Source: Oxalobacteraceae bacterium (GTDB taxonomy: Bacteria > Pseudomonadota > Gammaproteobacteria > Burkholderiales > Burkholderiaceae_D). Taken from it: DNA of 64,000 nt. The notes under the pieces were generated by a model. That model made no database searches. It had not been told where the DNA came from and was given only the letters and a program-made list of their open reading frames with translations. The stretch spans positions 80,156 to 144,155 of the forward strand of contig JAUYNR010000038.1 of assembly GCA_030698225.1 (NCBI GenBank), written 5' to 3'. Each line of letters opens with the position of its first letter. Position 1 is the stretch's first letter. This document shows positions 29,702 through 42,151 of this stretch, one piece after another. A program made the translations under genes and the position numbers.

Positions 29702-29774
29702 GATTATTCCTTTCAAGACGGATCTATACCGTCAGATGCGCGAAAAAATATTAACCGGCCAAAAAGATACCCTA

Positions 29775-30146
29775 TTAACGTCGGCCGCGCCACGGTTGCG
29801 GTCCACCGATCAGATGCAGATGCAGATGGTACACCTCTTGACCGCCATCCGGACCCGTATTGATCATTGTTTTGTAGCCGCCTGTTAGACCATTATTTGC
29901 GTCATTAGTTAATGCGCAGCCGAATTCTTTTGCCAGCTTCGGCACCAGCAACAGCATCTGCGCCAGCAAGCCCGCATGTTCACTGCCGCAGTCCGATAAC
30001 GTGGCGATATGCTGCTTCGGGATCACCAGCAAGTGTACCGGAGCGGCCGGATTGTGATCCTTGAATGCCAGCAGCGTATCGTCTTCGTAGACGATCTCGG
30101 ACGGGATGATTTTTGCTGCAATCTTGCAAAAAATACAATTATCCAA
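29775..30146 (-). CDS. hinT: HinT-like HIT-family purine nucleoside phosphoramidase
   Basis: The 123-residue protein carries the histidine triad HLHLHLIGG near its C-terminus and the CIFCKIAAKIIPSEIVYEDD opening of the HinT branch. Family members hydrolyse AMP-lysine and similar phosphoramidates. It follows hisE after 77 bases, and this hisE-hinT-tatABC order is conserved in related bacteria. Confidence 0.93.
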   Translation of the reverse strand: MDNCIFCKIAAKIIPSEIVYEDDTLLAFKDHNPAAPVHLLVIPKQHIATLSDCGSEHAGLLAQMLLLVPKLAKEFGCALTNDANNGLTGGYKTMINTGPDGGQEVYHLHLHLIGGPQPWRGRR

Positions 30147-30160
30147 CTTGGCTCCAAATT

Positions 30161-30219
30161 AACGTAAAGTCGCGCAGCGACTCACTTCGCTCCCCTCGCC
30201 CGCCTGCGGGAGAGGGCGA
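30161..30219. repeat. TCGCTCCCCTC repeat module, copy A
   Basis: ACGTAAAGTCGCGCAGCGAC is followed by TCACTTCGCTCCCCTCGCCC and an inverted CCTGCGGGAGAGGG part. A second, rearranged copy lies at 41742-41850 with more than 30 matching bases in the shared arm. It fills the gap between hisE and hinT. Confidence 0.7.
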
Positions 30220-30223
30220 CCAT

Positions 30224-30595
30224 TCAGTTCTTGTCCGATTCATCGGCGTCGCGCAACACATCCTTGCGCGCCGCCTTTTCCTCGATGCCGGACAGGCCTT
30301 CGCGCCGCGCCAATTCATCCAGCACCTGTTGCGGCGTCAAACCGAATTGCGCCAGCATGATCAGCGAATGGAACCACAAGTCCGCGCATTCATACAGCAC
30401 TTTCGAGGCATCGCCGTCGATGCGCGCATCTTTTGCCGCCATCACCGTTTCGGTCGCCTCTTCACCAATCTTTTTCAGGATCGCATCGTCGCCCTTGGCG
30501 AACAGGCGCGCCACATAGGACTGCTCCGGATTGCCGCCGTTGGCCAGTTTGCGCGACTCGATGACCGCCGCCAGTCGATTTAATGTTTCACTCAT
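30224..30595 (-). CDS. hisE: HisE, phosphoribosyl-ATP pyrophosphatase
   Basis: HisE converts phosphoribosyl-ATP to phosphoribosyl-AMP, step two of histidine synthesis. The all-alpha NTP-pyrophosphatase motif appears as [18 protein letters not shown] followed by [17 protein letters not shown], supplying the acidic metal ligands. The 123 residues are typical of a stand-alone HisE. It overlaps hisI by four bases. Confidence 0.95.
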   Translation of the reverse strand: MSETLNRLAAVIESRKLANGGNPEQSYVARLFAKGDDAILKKIGEEATETVMAAKDARIDGDASKVLYECADLWFHSLIMLAQFGLTPQQVLDELARREGLSGIEEKAARKDVLRDADESDKN

Positions 30596-30996
30596 TTATA
30601 GATGCTTTCAGGACTCTTCAACACCGGCTCGACCGCTTGCCAGACGCCGTCGGTGGAATCGCCTTCGAATTTCTGGAAGAAGCAGGAATGGCGTCCGGTA
30701 TGGCAGGCAATATCATCGGTCTGCTCGACCTTCAGCAACACCACATCCTCGTCGCAGTCCAGCCGGATTTCATGCACTTTCTGGATATGCCCGGATTCCT
30801 CGCCCTTGTGCCAGAGCTTCTTGCGCGAGCGGCTCCAGTATACGGCCTCGCCCAGTTCCACGGTCCGGGCCAGCGCGTCGCGGTTCATCCAGGCGAACAT
30901 CAATACGTCATTGCTGCCCACTTCCTGCGCAATCACCGGCACCAGGCCGTGCTCGTCCCAGCGCACCTTGTTTAACCACTTGAAATTTGCGCTCAT
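30592..30996 (-). CDS. hisI: HisI, phosphoribosyl-AMP cyclohydrolase
   Basis: HisI opens the purine ring of phosphoribosyl-AMP in step three of histidine synthesis. Metal and zinc motifs are visible in [29 protein letters not shown], with the conserved [12 protein letters not shown] and [17 protein letters not shown] segments. HisI and HisE are separate proteins here, unlike the fused enzyme of enterics. It overlaps hisF and hisE by four bases each. Confidence 0.96.
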   Translation of the reverse strand: MSANFKWLNKVRWDEHGLVPVIAQEVGSNDVLMFAWMNRDALARTVELGEAVYWSRSRKKLWHKGEESGHIQKVHEIRLDCDEDVVLLKVEQTDDIACHTGRHSCFFQKFEGDSTDGVWQAVEPVLKSPESIYK

Positions 30997-31757
30997 GCTA
31001 GCCTCATCGGAATGCCCTGCTCGGACATGAAACGTTTTGCTTCCTGCACAGTGTGTTGACCGTAATGGAAAATACTGGCTGCCAGCACCGCATCGGCGCG
31101 CCCCAGCTTGATGCCGTCGGCCAAGTCCTGCAGGCCGCCGACGCCGCCGGAGGCGATCACCGGGATATTCACCGCATCCGAGACGCCGCGCGTCAGGCCG
31201 AGATCGAAACCGACCTTGGTGCCGTCGCGGTCCATGCTGGTAAGCAATATCTCACCGGCACCGAGGCTTTCCATTTTCTGCGCCCAGGCAATTGCATCCA
31301 GGCCGGTGGCGTTGCGGCCGCCGTGCGTGAAAACTTCCCATTTGCCGGGGGCGGTTTGCTTGGCGTCGATCGCCACCACGATGCATTGCGAACCGTATTT
31401 GTGCGCGGCATCGAACACCAGTTGCGGGTTGGTCACCGCCGAGGTGTTGATGCTGACCTTGTCGGCGCCGGCGTTGAGCAGGCGGCGCACATCTTCCACT
31501 GCGCGCACCCCGCCGCCGACCGTCAGCGGAATGAACACTTGCGAGGCGACTGCCTCGATGATGTGCAAAATCAGGTCGCGCCCGTCGGATGAAGCGGTGA
31601 TGTCGAGGAAGGTAATCTCGTCGGCGCCCTGCTCGTCGTAGCGGCGGGCAATCTCGACCGGGTCGCCGGCATCGCGCAACTCGAGAAAATTGATGCCCTT
31701 GACCACGCGGCCGGCGGTGACGTCCAGGCAAGGAATGATGCGTTTGGCAAGTGTCAT
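30993..31757 (-). CDS. hisF: HisF, imidazole glycerol phosphate synthase cyclase subunit
   Basis: HisF is a (beta-alpha)8 barrel that uses ammonia from HisH to form imidazole glycerol phosphate and AICAR. The catalytic aspartates are in [16 protein letters not shown] and [16 protein letters not shown] chose [13 protein letters not shown] as start. The longer frame runs antisense to coding in hisA and is not real. The length is 254 residues. It follows hisA after two bases. Confidence 0.96.
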   Translation of the reverse strand: MTLAKRIIPCLDVTAGRVVKGINFLELRDAGDPVEIARRYDEQGADEITFLDITASSDGRDLILHIIEAVASQVFIPLTVGGGVRAVEDVRRLLNAGADKVSINTSAVTNPQLVFDAAHKYGSQCIVVAIDAKQTAPGKWEVFTHGGRNATGLDAIAWAQKMESLGAGEILLTSMDRDGTKVGFDLGLTRGVSDAVNIPVIASGGVGGLQDLADGIKLGRADAVLAASIFHYGQHTVQEAKRFMSEQGIPMRLA

Positions 31758-31759
31758 GG

Positions 31760-32536
31760 CTATTCTTCCGGCTGCTCGCTGAGCGCATCGGCGCGCTCCT
31801 GGGCCGACAGCAAATCGAGCGAGCCTTCGTAAATCGAGCGGCCGCAAATCACGCCCTCGATGCCCTCGTCCTGCACCGCACACAACGCTTCCACGTCGCT
31901 GATGTCGTGCACGCCGCCGGATGCGATGACCGGAATCCTGACCGCCTGCGCCAGCTTCACCGTTGCTTCCACGTTGACGCCGCCCATCATGCCGTCGCGG
32001 CCGATATCGGTATAGATGATGGCTTCTGCACCATACCCTTCGAACTTTTTGGCCAGATCGATCACTTCATGACCGGACAGCTTGCTCCAGCCGTCGGTGG
32101 CGACCTTGCCATCCTTGGCGTCGAGGCCGACGATGATCTGGCCCGGGAAGGCGCCGCAGGCGTCATGCAGGAAGCCCGGGTTCTTCACCGCGGCGGTGCC
32201 GATGATGATGTAGCTCAAACCGCTGTCCAGATAGCGTTCTATCGTGTCCAGGTCGCGAATGCCGCCGCCCAGCTGGACCGGAATTTCCTCGATATCGTTC
32301 TCGAGCGCGAACTCGCGCACCATCTGCAGGATCGCTTTCACCGCGGATTCATTCTTTGGCTTGCCGGCGAAAGCGCCGTTCAGGTCCACCAGATGCAGGC
32401 GGCGCGCGCCCTGCAGCAGCCAGTGGCGCGCCATGGCGGCCGGGTCTTCGGAAAATACGGTGGCCTGGTTCATGTCGCCTTGTTTCAGGCGTACGCAGTG
32501 ACCGTCTTTAAGATCGATTGCAGGGATGAGCAGCAT
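31760..32536 (-). CDS. hisA: HisA, ProFAR isomerase
   Basis: HisA performs the Amadori isomerisation that supplies HisF. It is a (beta-alpha)8 barrel with catalytic aspartates in [16 protein letters not shown] and [15 protein letters not shown]. The 258 residues fit the family. It lies between hisH and hisF in the operon. Confidence 0.96.
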   Translation of the reverse strand: MLLIPAIDLKDGHCVRLKQGDMNQATVFSEDPAAMARHWLLQGARRLHLVDLNGAFAGKPKNESAVKAILQMVREFALENDIEEIPVQLGGGIRDLDTIERYLDSGLSYIIIGTAAVKNPGFLHDACGAFPGQIIVGLDAKDGKVATDGWSKLSGHEVIDLAKKFEGYGAEAIIYTDIGRDGMMGGVNVEATVKLAQAVRIPVIASGGVHDISDVEALCAVQDEGIEGVICGRSIYEGSLDLLSAQERADALSEQPEE

Positions 32537-32601
32537 GGCGAGCTTTGGAAAAGTTAAGGTTGAAAGGAATGAACGGTTATCACGTCAGCGTGGTACGGGA
32601 A

Positions 32602-33240
32602 TCAAGGTTTCCAGTTGACGAAATTGCGGTACAGCCGCAATCCGGCCGCAGCGCTTTTTTCCGGGTGAAACTGGGTCGCGAAAATATTCTCGCGCGCCAC
32701 CGCGCAAGCAAACGCAGTACCGTAATCGGTCTGCCCCACGGTGTCGGCCGCAACGGCCGGCCGCGCATAATAACTGTGCACAAAATAGAAATAACTGTCG
32801 TCGGCGATGCCGTCCCACAGTGCATGCGGATGCATTTGCCGGACCCGGTTCCAGCCCATCTGCGGCACCTTGAAGCGCGAGCCGTCCTGCTGCAACTGGC
32901 CGTCCAGACGGAAACGCACGACCTGGCCCGGCAACAATCCGAGCCCGGGCGTGTCGCCCTCCTCGCTGCTGTCGAACAACATTTGTTCGCCGACGCACAC
33001 GCCAAACAGCGGTTTGCTGCGCGCCGCTTCCAGCAGCGCCTGTTGCAAGCCGGATTCGCGCAGGCAGCGCATGCAGTCCGGCATCGCGCCCTGGCCGGGC
33101 AGGACGATCCGGTCGGCGGCGCGGATATCGGCGACCGCGCCCGAGATCCGCACATCCGCTTCGGGCGCGACATGGCGCAAGGCCTGCGCCACCGAGCGCA
33201 AATTGCCCATGCCGTAATCCACCACAACGATTTTATTCAT
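32602..33240 (-). CDS. hisH: HisH, glutamine amidotransferase subunit of IGP synthase
   Basis: HisH hydrolyses glutamine and channels ammonia into HisF. The class I triad is the cysteine in [12 protein letters not shown] with His and Glu in [12 protein letters not shown]. The start [21 protein letters not shown] matches the family. An upstream in-frame ATG is less likely. The length is 212 residues. Confidence 0.95.
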   Translation of the reverse strand: MNKIVVVDYGMGNLRSVAQALRHVAPEADVRISGAVADIRAADRIVLPGQGAMPDCMRCLRESGLQQALLEAARSKPLFGVCVGEQMLFDSSEEGDTPGLGLLPGQVVRFRLDGQLQQDGSRFKVPQMGWNRVRQMHPHALWDGIADDSYFYFVHSYYARPAVAADTVGQTDYGTAFACAVARENIFATQFHPEKSAAAGLRLYRNFVNWKP

Positions 33241-33300
33241 ATTTACAATATAACTTGATAATCCAGATGCCGAGCGGATCGATCCGATCCGCAGCAATGC

Positions 33301-33903
33301 TTACAGGCTGCCTTTGGTCGAAGGGATGGTTCCGGCGGCGCGCGCATCGAGCTCGGTGGCCATGCGCAATGCGCGTCCGAAAGCCTTGAACACCGTCTCG
33401 CACTGATGATGCGCGTTGTCGCCGCGCAAGTTGTCGATATGCAGCGACACCAGCGCATGGTTGACGAAGCCCTGGAAGAATTCGTGCACCAGATCGACAT
33501 CGAAGCCGCCGATCATCGCACGCGTGAATGGCACGTGGAACTCCAGCCCGGGACGACCGGAAAAATCGATCACCACCCGCGACAGCGCTTCGTCCAGCGG
33601 TACATACGCGTGGCCGTAACGGCGAATGCCCTTCTTGTCGCCGATCGCCTTGGCGAATGCCTGGCCCAGCGTGATGCCGACGTCTTCCACCGTGTGATGG
33701 GCGTCGATATGCAAATCGCCGTCGGCCTCGATGTCGAGGTCGATCAGGCCGTGGCGGGCGATCTGGTCCAGCATGTGGTCCAGAAAAGGCACGCCGGTTG
33801 CGAGTTTCTGTGCGCCGCTGCCATCCAGATTGATGGCGACGCGGATTTTCGTTTCATTGGTATTGCGGCTGACTTCTGCAATGCGCGCGGTGGAGATGTT
33901 CAT
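33301..33903 (-). CDS. hisB: HisB, imidazoleglycerol-phosphate dehydratase
   Basis: This is the monofunctional dehydratase of 200 residues, without the phosphatase domain fused in enterics. The two metal-binding repeats are visible as [10 protein letters not shown] and [14 protein letters not shown]. It converts imidazole glycerol phosphate to imidazole acetol phosphate, feeding HisC. Confidence 0.96.
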   Translation of the reverse strand: MNISTARIAEVSRNTNETKIRVAINLDGSGAQKLATGVPFLDHMLDQIARHGLIDLDIEADGDLHIDAHHTVEDVGITLGQAFAKAIGDKKGIRRYGHAYVPLDEALSRVVIDFSGRPGLEFHVPFTRAMIGGFDVDLVHEFFQGFVNHALVSLHIDNLRGDNAHHQCETVFKAFGRALRMATELDARAAGTIPSTKGSL

Positions 33904-33927
33904 TGGGTTGCCATGGTTACGTTGCTT

Positions 33928-35016
33928 TTACTGTACTAACGATGCTTTCAGCGCATCGAGGAATTGCCTGTTCTCATCCGGCGTGCCGACGGTGACCCGC
34001 AGGCAGTTTTTCAATAATGGGTGCATTTTACCGACATTTTTGATTAAAACCTTGCGCTCCAACAGCTTGTCGAACACATTCTGCGCATCGATGTGGGCGG
34101 ATTGCACCCGAATCAGCAAAAAATTCGCAGCCGAAGGAAAAACCATGATTTCCGGCAAGGCTGCCAAGGCGTCGGCCAATCGCGCGCGCTGGTCGCGCAG
34201 CGCCTGTGCCTGCAGCTCCAGCACATCGGTGTGCCGCAGCACGAACTGCGCGGCGGCTTCGGTCAACACATTCACATTATAAGGCGGGCGCACCTTGTCG
34301 AATTGATCCAGCAAGGCCTGACTGGCCGCCATGTAGCCCAGGCGGATGCCTGCCAGGCCGAGCTTGGAGACGGTGCGCATCACCACCAGATTATCGAATT
34401 GCGCCAGTCGCGGCATCCAGCTCGAAGGCGCAAACGGCTGATAGGCTTCATCCGAGACCACGATTCCGCTTTCGCCGACCGCGCGGATGATCTGCTCGAT
34501 GGCGTCGGCGTCGTACAAGGTGCCGGTCGGGTTATTCGGATACGCCAGATAGACAATCGACGGCCGGTGTTCGGCGATCGCATCCAGCATCGCGTCCAGA
34601 TCCAGCGTGAAATCGGGCTTTAACGGCACGCCGACGAATTCGAGCCCGGCAAATTGGGCCGACATCGCATACATCACGAAGCCGGGGACCGGTGCCAGCA
34701 CCTTGGCGCCCGGTTTCGCGCAGGCAATCGAAATGATGCTAATCAGTTCATCCGAACCATTGCCCAGCACCACGTCGAAGCCGGCCGGCACGCCGAAGCG
34801 GGCGCAGATTGCAGTCTTCAGCGCGGTGTAGGACGGCACCGGATAACGGTTCAGCGCGACTTCGGCCAAATGCCGGCCCAGTTCCTCGCGCAACGCCGGC
34901 GGCAGCGGATACGGATTTTCCATCGCATCGAGCTTGACGAAGCCGCTGGAATCGGGAACGTGATAGGCGGATAGTGCACGGACGTCGGGACGGATGATGT
35001 TGTCAATCAGGGACAT
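33928..35016 (-). CDS. hisC: HisC, histidinol-phosphate aminotransferase
   Basis: HisC is a PLP-dependent aminotransferase of fold type I. The Schiff-base lysine is Lys218 in [16 protein letters not shown]. The conserved NPTGTLYD segment and SDEAY cofactor contact are present. The 362 residues are typical. It lies 24 bases upstream of hisB and directly downstream of the methyltransferase gene. Confidence 0.95.
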   Translation of the reverse strand: MSLIDNIIRPDVRALSAYHVPDSSGFVKLDAMENPYPLPPALREELGRHLAEVALNRYPVPSYTALKTAICARFGVPAGFDVVLGNGSDELISIISIACAKPGAKVLAPVPGFVMYAMSAQFAGLEFVGVPLKPDFTLDLDAMLDAIAEHRPSIVYLAYPNNPTGTLYDADAIEQIIRAVGESGIVVSDEAYQPFAPSSWMPRLAQFDNLVVMRTVSKLGLAGIRLGYMAASQALLDQFDKVRPPYNVNVLTEAAAQFVLRHTDVLELQAQALRDQRARLADALAALPEIMVFPSAANFLLIRVQSAHIDAQNVFDKLLERKVLIKNVGKMHPLLKNCLRVTVGTPDENRQFLDALKASLVQ

Positions 35017-35024
35017 GAAGGTGG

Positions 35025-35951
35025 CTAAGTGTTATCAAATACAAGGTTATCGAATGCGAGTGCCTGTTGCGCGGGATCAGCAGCGGAATTTGCTGGCGTC
35101 AGGTCTGCTGCGGCTTTTTTCCGGCTGCCTTTTTTAATACTGGTGAGCTTGGCCCGCACCGGCTCGGTTGGCTGGTTGCCTTGGGCTGTTAATTGCGCCT
35201 CCGGCGCGGTCAGACGTGCATCGATTATCGCGCAATATGCGGGATTCAACTCGAAGCCGACAAAATCCCGGCCGCAGCGTTGCGCTGCCACCGCCGTGGT
35301 GCCGCTGCCCATGAACGGATCGAGCACCACGCCGCCGGGCGGGCAGGACGCGCGGACGATGCGCTCGACGATTTCCAGCGGCTTCTGGGTCGGATGTTCG
35401 GCGCGCTCCGGATGCTCGCGATGCAGGCGCGACACGCTCCACACATCTTTCGGGTTATAGCCCAGTTCCAGCCACTTGGCGCCGACGAAAATCGAGCGCG
35501 AACGGGCTTTCTTGGTTTCGGCGTCATACGGAATCCGAACCGCATCCAGATCGAAGTAATAGCCCTTTTGCCGGGCGAAAAAACCGATGGTGTCGTGCAC
35601 CGAGCTGAAGCTGCGGATGCTGCCGCCCATCGACGGCACCCGGCGGTCCCAGATGATCTCGTTGAGCATCGTCATGCGCTGCTTGAGCATGACGAAAATC
35701 TCCGGCGAATAGCGCCAAGTCAAAAAAATGTACAGGCTGCCGCTGGCTTTGAGCTTCGGCAATGCCGCATCGATCCACTGTTCGGTCCAGCGCAGATAGG
35801 CGTCGGCCTCCATCTTGTCCGAATCGTTGCCGTAATCCTTGCCCAGCCCATACGGCGGATCGGCCACGATCAGGTCGATCGAATCGTCGGGAATGCGCGC
35901 CAATCCCGCCAGCGCGTCTTCGCAATGGATCAGATTACGCCATCCGGTCAT
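35025..35951 (-). CDS. Orphan beta-class DNA adenine methyltransferase
   Basis: The 308-residue protein has the catalytic motif DPPY at residues 31-34 and the SAM-binding DPFMGSGTT at 210-218. This motif order (IV before I) is typical of beta-class N6-adenine or N4-cytosine methyltransferases such as YhdJ and CcrM; DPPY favours adenine. A target recognition region lies between (about 100-180). The last 55 residues are Ala/Thr/Lys rich and probably disordered. No restriction gene is nearby, so it is an orphan. It is embedded in the his operon between hisD and hisC, with eight bases to hisC. Target sequence unknown. Confidence 0.9.
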   Translation of the reverse strand: MTGWRNLIHCEDALAGLARIPDDSIDLIVADPPYGLGKDYGNDSDKMEADAYLRWTEQWIDAALPKLKASGSLYIFLTWRYSPEIFVMLKQRMTMLNEIIWDRRVPSMGGSIRSFSSVHDTIGFFARQKGYYFDLDAVRIPYDAETKKARSRSIFVGAKWLELGYNPKDVWSVSRLHREHPERAEHPTQKPLEIVERIVRASCPPGGVVLDPFMGSGTTAVAAQRCGRDFVGFELNPAYCAIIDARLTAPEAQLTAQGNQPTEPVRAKLTSIKKGSRKKAAADLTPANSAADPAQQALAFDNLVFDNT

Positions 35952-35972
35952 TGGAGAGATTCCTGTTGAGAA

Positions 35973-36046
35973 AATATACTAACTATTGTATTTTTAAAGC
36001 CGCACTGGATATATGCGGAAAAACCATGTTTTATGCACATACTCCA
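35973..36046 (-). repeat. Dispersed 74-bp intergenic element, copy 6
   Basis: On the minus strand it starts TGGAGTATGTGCATAAAAC, carries a perfect CCGCA/TGCGG central stem, and ends AAAATACAATAGTTAGTATATT. It separates hisD from the methyltransferase gene inside the operon, and one reading frame is open through the whole copy. Confidence 0.82.
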
Positions 36047-36078
36047 CTTAAAATTTAAGCGCACGGGTAATGCCGGAG

Positions 36079-37392
36079 TCATTTCAGCCGGTATTCGGCG
36101 CTGCGCGCATGTGCCTGCAAGCCTTCGCCGTAGGCCAGTTCGGCCGCGATCTTGCCGAGCGTCTGCGCGCCGGCTGCCGATACCTCGATCATGCTGGAGC
36201 GCTTCTGGAAGTCGTACACGCCGAGCGGCGACGAAAATCGCGCGGTGCGCGAGGTCGGCAGCACGTGGTTCGGTCCCGCGCAATAGTCGCCCAGCGCTTC
36301 CGACGAGAAGCGCCCGAGGAACATCGCGCCCGCATGGCGCACCAGGTCGGCCCATTGCTGCGGGTTTTCGGTGGAGATTTCCAGATGCTCGGCGGCGATC
36401 AGGTTGGCGATCTCGCATGCCTCAACCATGTCGCGCACCTTGATCAGCGCGCCGCGCTGGGTCAGCGAGGTGGCGATCACCTGCTTGCGCGGCATCTGAT
36501 CGAGCAACTGGTTGATGCTGGCTTCGACTGCGTCGAGATACGCGGCGTGCGGGCACAGCAGGATCGATTGCGCCAGTTCGTCGTGCTCGGCTTGCGAAAA
36601 CAGGTCCATCGCGATCCAGTCCGGGTCGGTGCTGCCGTCGCAGATGATCAGGATTTCCGACGGGCCGGCGATCATGTCGATGCCGACGGTGCCGAACACC
36701 CGGCGCTTGGCGGCGGCCACATAGGCGTTGCCGGGGCCGACGATCTTGTCGACCTGCGGGATGGTCGCGGTGCCGTAAGCCAGCGCGGCCACCGCTTGCG
36801 CGCCGCCGATGGTAAACACGCGGTCGACGCCGGCGATTGCCGCCGCCGCCAGCACCAGCGGATTTTTCACGCCGTCCGGGGTCGGCACCACCATGATGAT
36901 TTCCGGCACGCCGGCAACCCTGGCCGGGATCGCATTCATCAGCACCGACGACGGATAGGCCGCCTTGCCGCCCGGCACGTAGATGCCGACCCGGTCCAGC
37001 GGCGTGACCTTCTGCCCCAGCACGGTGCCGTCAGGCTCGGTATAGCTGAAGCCGTCGGAGCCGATTTCCTGTTTTTGGCGCAGATGGTAGGCGCGCACCC
37101 GGTCGGCGGCAGCCTGCAATGCGCTGCGGCGCTGCGGCGCGAGGCCGTCCAGCGCGGCCTGCAGCTCGGCTGGCGCGATTTCCAGCGCCGCCATGCTGGC
37201 GACATCGAGCCGGTCGAAACGCTGCGTGTATTCCAGCACCGCGGCGTCGCCGCGCGCCTTGACATCGGCCAGGATGGCGGCGACCGCGTGCTCGATCGCG
37301 GCGTCGGTGCCGGCGTCGAACGCCAGCACTGCGTCTAATTGTGCGCGGAAGTCGGTGCCGGAACTGTCCAGCCGTCGGATTTGGATCGCCAT
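36079..37392 (-). CDS. hisD: HisD, histidinol dehydrogenase
   Basis: HisD carries out the last two steps of histidine synthesis with zinc and NAD. Family motifs include [17 protein letters not shown] sequence ([20 protein letters not shown]), [12 protein letters not shown] and [11 protein letters not shown] chose [19 protein letters not shown] as the start because the upstream extension is not family-like. The length of 437 residues is normal. Confidence 0.96.
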   Translation of the reverse strand: MAIQIRRLDSSGTDFRAQLDAVLAFDAGTDAAIEHAVAAILADVKARGDAAVLEYTQRFDRLDVASMAALEIAPAELQAALDGLAPQRRSALQAAADRVRAYHLRQKQEIGSDGFSYTEPDGTVLGQKVTPLDRVGIYVPGGKAAYPSSVLMNAIPARVAGVPEIIMVVPTPDGVKNPLVLAAAAIAGVDRVFTIGGAQAVAALAYGTATIPQVDKIVGPGNAYVAAAKRRVFGTVGIDMIAGPSEILIICDGSTDPDWIAMDLFSQAEHDELAQSILLCPHAAYLDAVEASINQLLDQMPRKQVIATSLTQRGALIKVRDMVEACEIANLIAAEHLEISTENPQQWADLVRHAGAMFLGRFSSEALGDYCAGPNHVLPTSRTARFSSPLGVYDFQKRSSMIEVSAAGAQTLGKIAAELAYGEGLQAHARSAEYRLK

Positions 37393-37476
37393 AGATTGCC
37401 TTGCGTTTTCGATTATCGCTGCCAGAAAATTAATTATTCGGCCCTGATAGGAGTCATGCCAACCGAAGCATTCTTT

Positions 37477-37545
37477 GTAGGAGCGCACCCGGGCGCGACC
37501 GGCTTACACATCGCTACCGGTGGTCGCGCCCGGGCGCGCTCCTAC
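37477..37545. repeat. REP-like inverted doublet
   Basis: Two 24-base arms, GTAGGAGCGCACCCGGGCGC plus GACC and its near-perfect reverse complement (one mismatch), flank a 21-base spacer. Each arm also contains a smaller GC palindrome. The form recalls REP/BIME elements of other proteobacteria. It lies between hisD and hisG. No RAYT transposase gene is visible in the window. Confidence 0.75.
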
Positions 37546-37610
37546 CAAACCGCGTCATCGCAGTTTAGACTGATAAGCGGCCGAACAATTACCAGTAAAG
37601 CAATTAATAC

Positions 37611-37685
37611 AGGGGTATGCCTAAAAACACTGCATTTCCCGCACAGATTCATTGCGGCATTAAAATATACAACATTCTGTATATT
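37611..37685 (+). repeat. Dispersed 74-bp intergenic element, copy 7
   Basis: It begins AGGGGTATGCCTAAAAACAC, continues TGCATTTCCCGCA with a perfect CCGCA/TGCGG stem, and ends AAAATATACAACATTCTGTATATT. The tail is three bases from the hisG stop codon. It and the REP-like doublet separate hisG from hisD. Confidence 0.82.
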
Positions 37686-37688
37686 CGC

Positions 37689-39833
<2,145 letters not shown>

Positions 39834-39879
39834 GATATATCTTTCTGGTAAACAGCGAATAAGGGCTGATGGTGACGGG

Positions 39880-40653
39880 TTAGTGGCGCAACTTGTAGCC
39901 GCGATTCAACATCTGGATCGCAAAGGCGGCCAGCAAAGCGGAAAAACCGGCCACAATCGCAAAACTAAGCAGCGGATTGACGTCGGACTGACCGAAGAAT
40001 CCATAGCGGAAACCATCAATCATATAAAAGAATGGATTGAAATGCGAGACCGTTTGCCAAAAAGGCGGCAGCGAATGGATCGAATAGAAGACCCCGGACA
40101 AAAAGGTGGCCGGCATGATCAGGAAGTTCTGGAACGCTGCCAGCTGGTCGAATTTCTCGGCCCAGATGCCGGCAATCAGGCCCATCGTTCCCAGCATGAA
40201 TGAGCCCAGCACCGCAAAGATCACGATCCACCAGGGCGCGATGAAGCCCACTTCGGTAAACCACACGGTGACGATGAAAACCCCGCCCCCGACCACCAGC
40301 CCGCGCACCACCGAGGCCAGCACATAGCCGGCAAACAGTTCCCAGTGCGACAACGGTGCCAGCAGCACGAACACCAGGTTGCCGGTGATCTTCGACTGGA
40401 TCAGCGACGACGATGCATTCGCGAACGCGTTCTGCAGCACGCTCATCATCACCAGGCCCGGCACCAGGAAAGCGGTATACGGCACGCCCGGATAGACCTG
40501 CACATGACTCTCCAGCACATGGCCGAAGATCAGCAGGTACAGCAACGAGGTTATGACCGGCGCCGCGACGGTCTGGGAGGCGACCTTCCAGAAGCGCAGC
40601 ACTTCCTTGTAGAACAGGGTCTGAAAACCTTTCGGTGCTGCCAACAGGCTCAT
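39880..40653 (-). CDS. ABC-2 type exporter permease
   Basis: The 257-residue membrane protein has six predicted helices and the ABC-2 pattern, with KITGNLVFVLLAPLSHWELFAGYVLASVVRG in the middle and MPATFLSGVFYSIHSLPPFW near the end. It overlaps its ATPase partner by four bases. The substrate is unknown. It resembles the YadH/NodJ-like group. Confidence 0.9.
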   Translation of the reverse strand: MSLLAAPKGFQTLFYKEVLRFWKVASQTVAAPVITSLLYLLIFGHVLESHVQVYPGVPYTAFLVPGLVMMSVLQNAFANASSSLIQSKITGNLVFVLLAPLSHWELFAGYVLASVVRGLVVGGGVFIVTVWFTEVGFIAPWWIVIFAVLGSFMLGTMGLIAGIWAEKFDQLAAFQNFLIMPATFLSGVFYSIHSLPPFWQTVSHFNPFFYMIDGFRYGFFGQSDVNPLLSFAIVAGFSALLAAFAIQMLNRGYKLRH

Positions 40654-41567
40654 CGCACCACCTCGGCATCCATGACTTGCAGAAACACGTCTTCCAGATC
40701 GGCCTGCTGCAACTGCATCTCATCGATCAGCGCGCCGCTGACCCGCACCGCGGCCAGAATCGGCTCGATTTCCGCATAGTCGTTGACCCGCAGCGCGTAG
40801 ACATTGCCGGAAAGCGCTTGTTCCGGATGCATCAGCAGCGGCTGCAGCGCCGGCGGCAGGCCGCCATTGCGCAAATGCAACACCAGCACCGAACCGGAAA
40901 TCCGCTTGATCAGCGCGGCCGTGGTATCGAGCGCGACCACCTTGCCATGCTTGAGCATCGCAATCCGGTTGCACAGCGCCTGCGCCTCTTCCAGGTAATG
41001 GGTGGTCAGCACCACGGTGTGGCCTTCGCGGTTCAGGCGCGCGATGAATTTCCACAGGGTCTGGCGCAGCTCGACATCGACCCCGGCAGTCGGTTCGTCC
41101 AGCACGATCACCGGCGGCTTGTGCACCAGCGCCTGCGCCACCAGCACGCGCCGCTTCATGCCGCCGGACAGCGCGCGCATGTTGACATCGGCCTTGTCGG
41201 TCAGGTCGAGGTTGGCCATCACCTCGTCGATCCATTTGTCATTGTTGTTTAGTCCGAAATAGCCGGATTGCAGGCGCAGGGTTTCGCGCACGCTGAAAAA
41301 CGGGTCGAACACCAGTTCCTGCGGCACCACGCCGAGTTGCTGGCGCGCGGCACGGAAATCGGTGACGACATCAAAGCCCTGCACGGTAACGCGGCCGGCA
41401 TCGGCCCGGGTCAGGCCGGCAATGATCGAAATCAGCGTGGTCTTGCCGGCGCCGTTGGGTCCCAGCAGGCCGAAGAACTCGCCTTCCTCAATCGATAGCG
41501 AAACGCCGCCCAGCGCCTGCAGCGATTTATAACGTTTTTCGACCTGGGTTATCTGAATGGCAGCCAT
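40650..41567 (-). CDS. ABC transporter ATPase (YadG-like)
   Basis: The 305-residue ATPase has Walker A GPNGAGKTT, signature LSGGMKRRVLVAQAL, Walker B VIVLDEPTAGVD and switch HYLEEAQ. The C-terminal extension of about 80 residues is typical of ABC-2 exporter ATPases. I chose MAAIQITQVEKRYKSL as start. It forms a unit with the permease downstream and follows the mla operon. Confidence 0.92.
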   Translation of the reverse strand: MAAIQITQVEKRYKSLQALGGVSLSIEEGEFFGLLGPNGAGKTTLISIIAGLTRADAGRVTVQGFDVVTDFRAARQQLGVVPQELVFDPFFSVRETLRLQSGYFGLNNNDKWIDEVMANLDLTDKADVNMRALSGGMKRRVLVAQALVHKPPVIVLDEPTAGVDVELRQTLWKFIARLNREGHTVVLTTHYLEEAQALCNRIAMLKHGKVVALDTTAALIKRISGSVLVLHLRNGGLPPALQPLLMHPEQALSGNVYALRVNDYAEIEPILAAVRVSGALIDEMQLQQADLEDVFLQVMDAEVVR

Positions 41568-41741
41568 GGTGGCTTGATACGCTTTACACAAGAGATGGGC
41601 CGGGATGCGCGGGGATTGTCACCCATCGTTGACGGCAAAGCTGTTGATTATAGGAGATTTCAGGGGTTAGGGGCTGGCAATGTCGCCCGCTCCAACGGCC
41701 GGCGAAAATTCCACCCCAATACATGAAAGCTCCCATGGCCG

Positions 41742-41850
41742 CCCTCTCCCCCAACCCCTCTCCCGCAGGCGAATCGCATGGCGATTCGGGCACCAGGAAA
41801 AGCCATGCCGGGAGAGGGGAGCGAAGTGAGTCGCTATGCGACTTTCACGT
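41742..41850. repeat. TCGCTCCCCTC repeat module, copy B
   Basis: CCCCTCTCCCGCAGGCG and, 38 bases later, GGGAGAGGGGAGCGAAGTGA GTCGC form facing arms. The second arm, read in reverse, matches copy A near 30.2 kb closely (AAGTCGC, AGCGACTCACTTCGCTCCCC). It occupies most of the gap between mlaB and the ABC ATPase gene. Confidence 0.68.
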
Positions 41851-41854
41851 AAAA

Positions 41855-42151
41855 TCAGCGATCGCGCGGATGGTCGCCGGCGTCCGTCGGCAACAGCGGG
41901 TCGACGCCGTACAGCGCAATCAGGCTGCGCAGATTGTCGGGCAGGTTGCGGAACGTCAACATCTGCTTACGTGCGCCGGCAGCACGCTGCCAAGCCAGCA
42001 GAACCGCAACTGCCGACGAGTCGATCGTCGTGACCAGGGCCAAGTCGATTGCCGATTGCTGCTGCGCCAACGCCTGCAAGCCCTGCTCCAGCACGGCTGT
42101 GGCGTTGCTGACGGTGAGCGAGTCGCCGGGCTGGAACAGCGGTGCCGGCAT
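41855..42151 (-). CDS. mlaB: MlaB, STAS-domain subunit of the Mla transporter
   Basis: The 98-residue cytoplasmic protein is a STAS domain (VLEQGLQALAQQQSAIDLAL, TTIDSSAVAVLLAWQRAAGA) with the conserved DSSAV loop. In E. coli MlaB stabilises and stimulates MlaF. Its ATG shares one base with the mlaC stop codon, so coupling is likely. Confidence 0.9.
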   Translation of the reverse strand: MPAPLFQPGDSLTVSNATAVLEQGLQALAQQQSAIDLALVTTIDSSAVAVLLAWQRAAGARKQMLTFRNLPDNLRSLIALYGVDPLLPTDAGDHPRDR

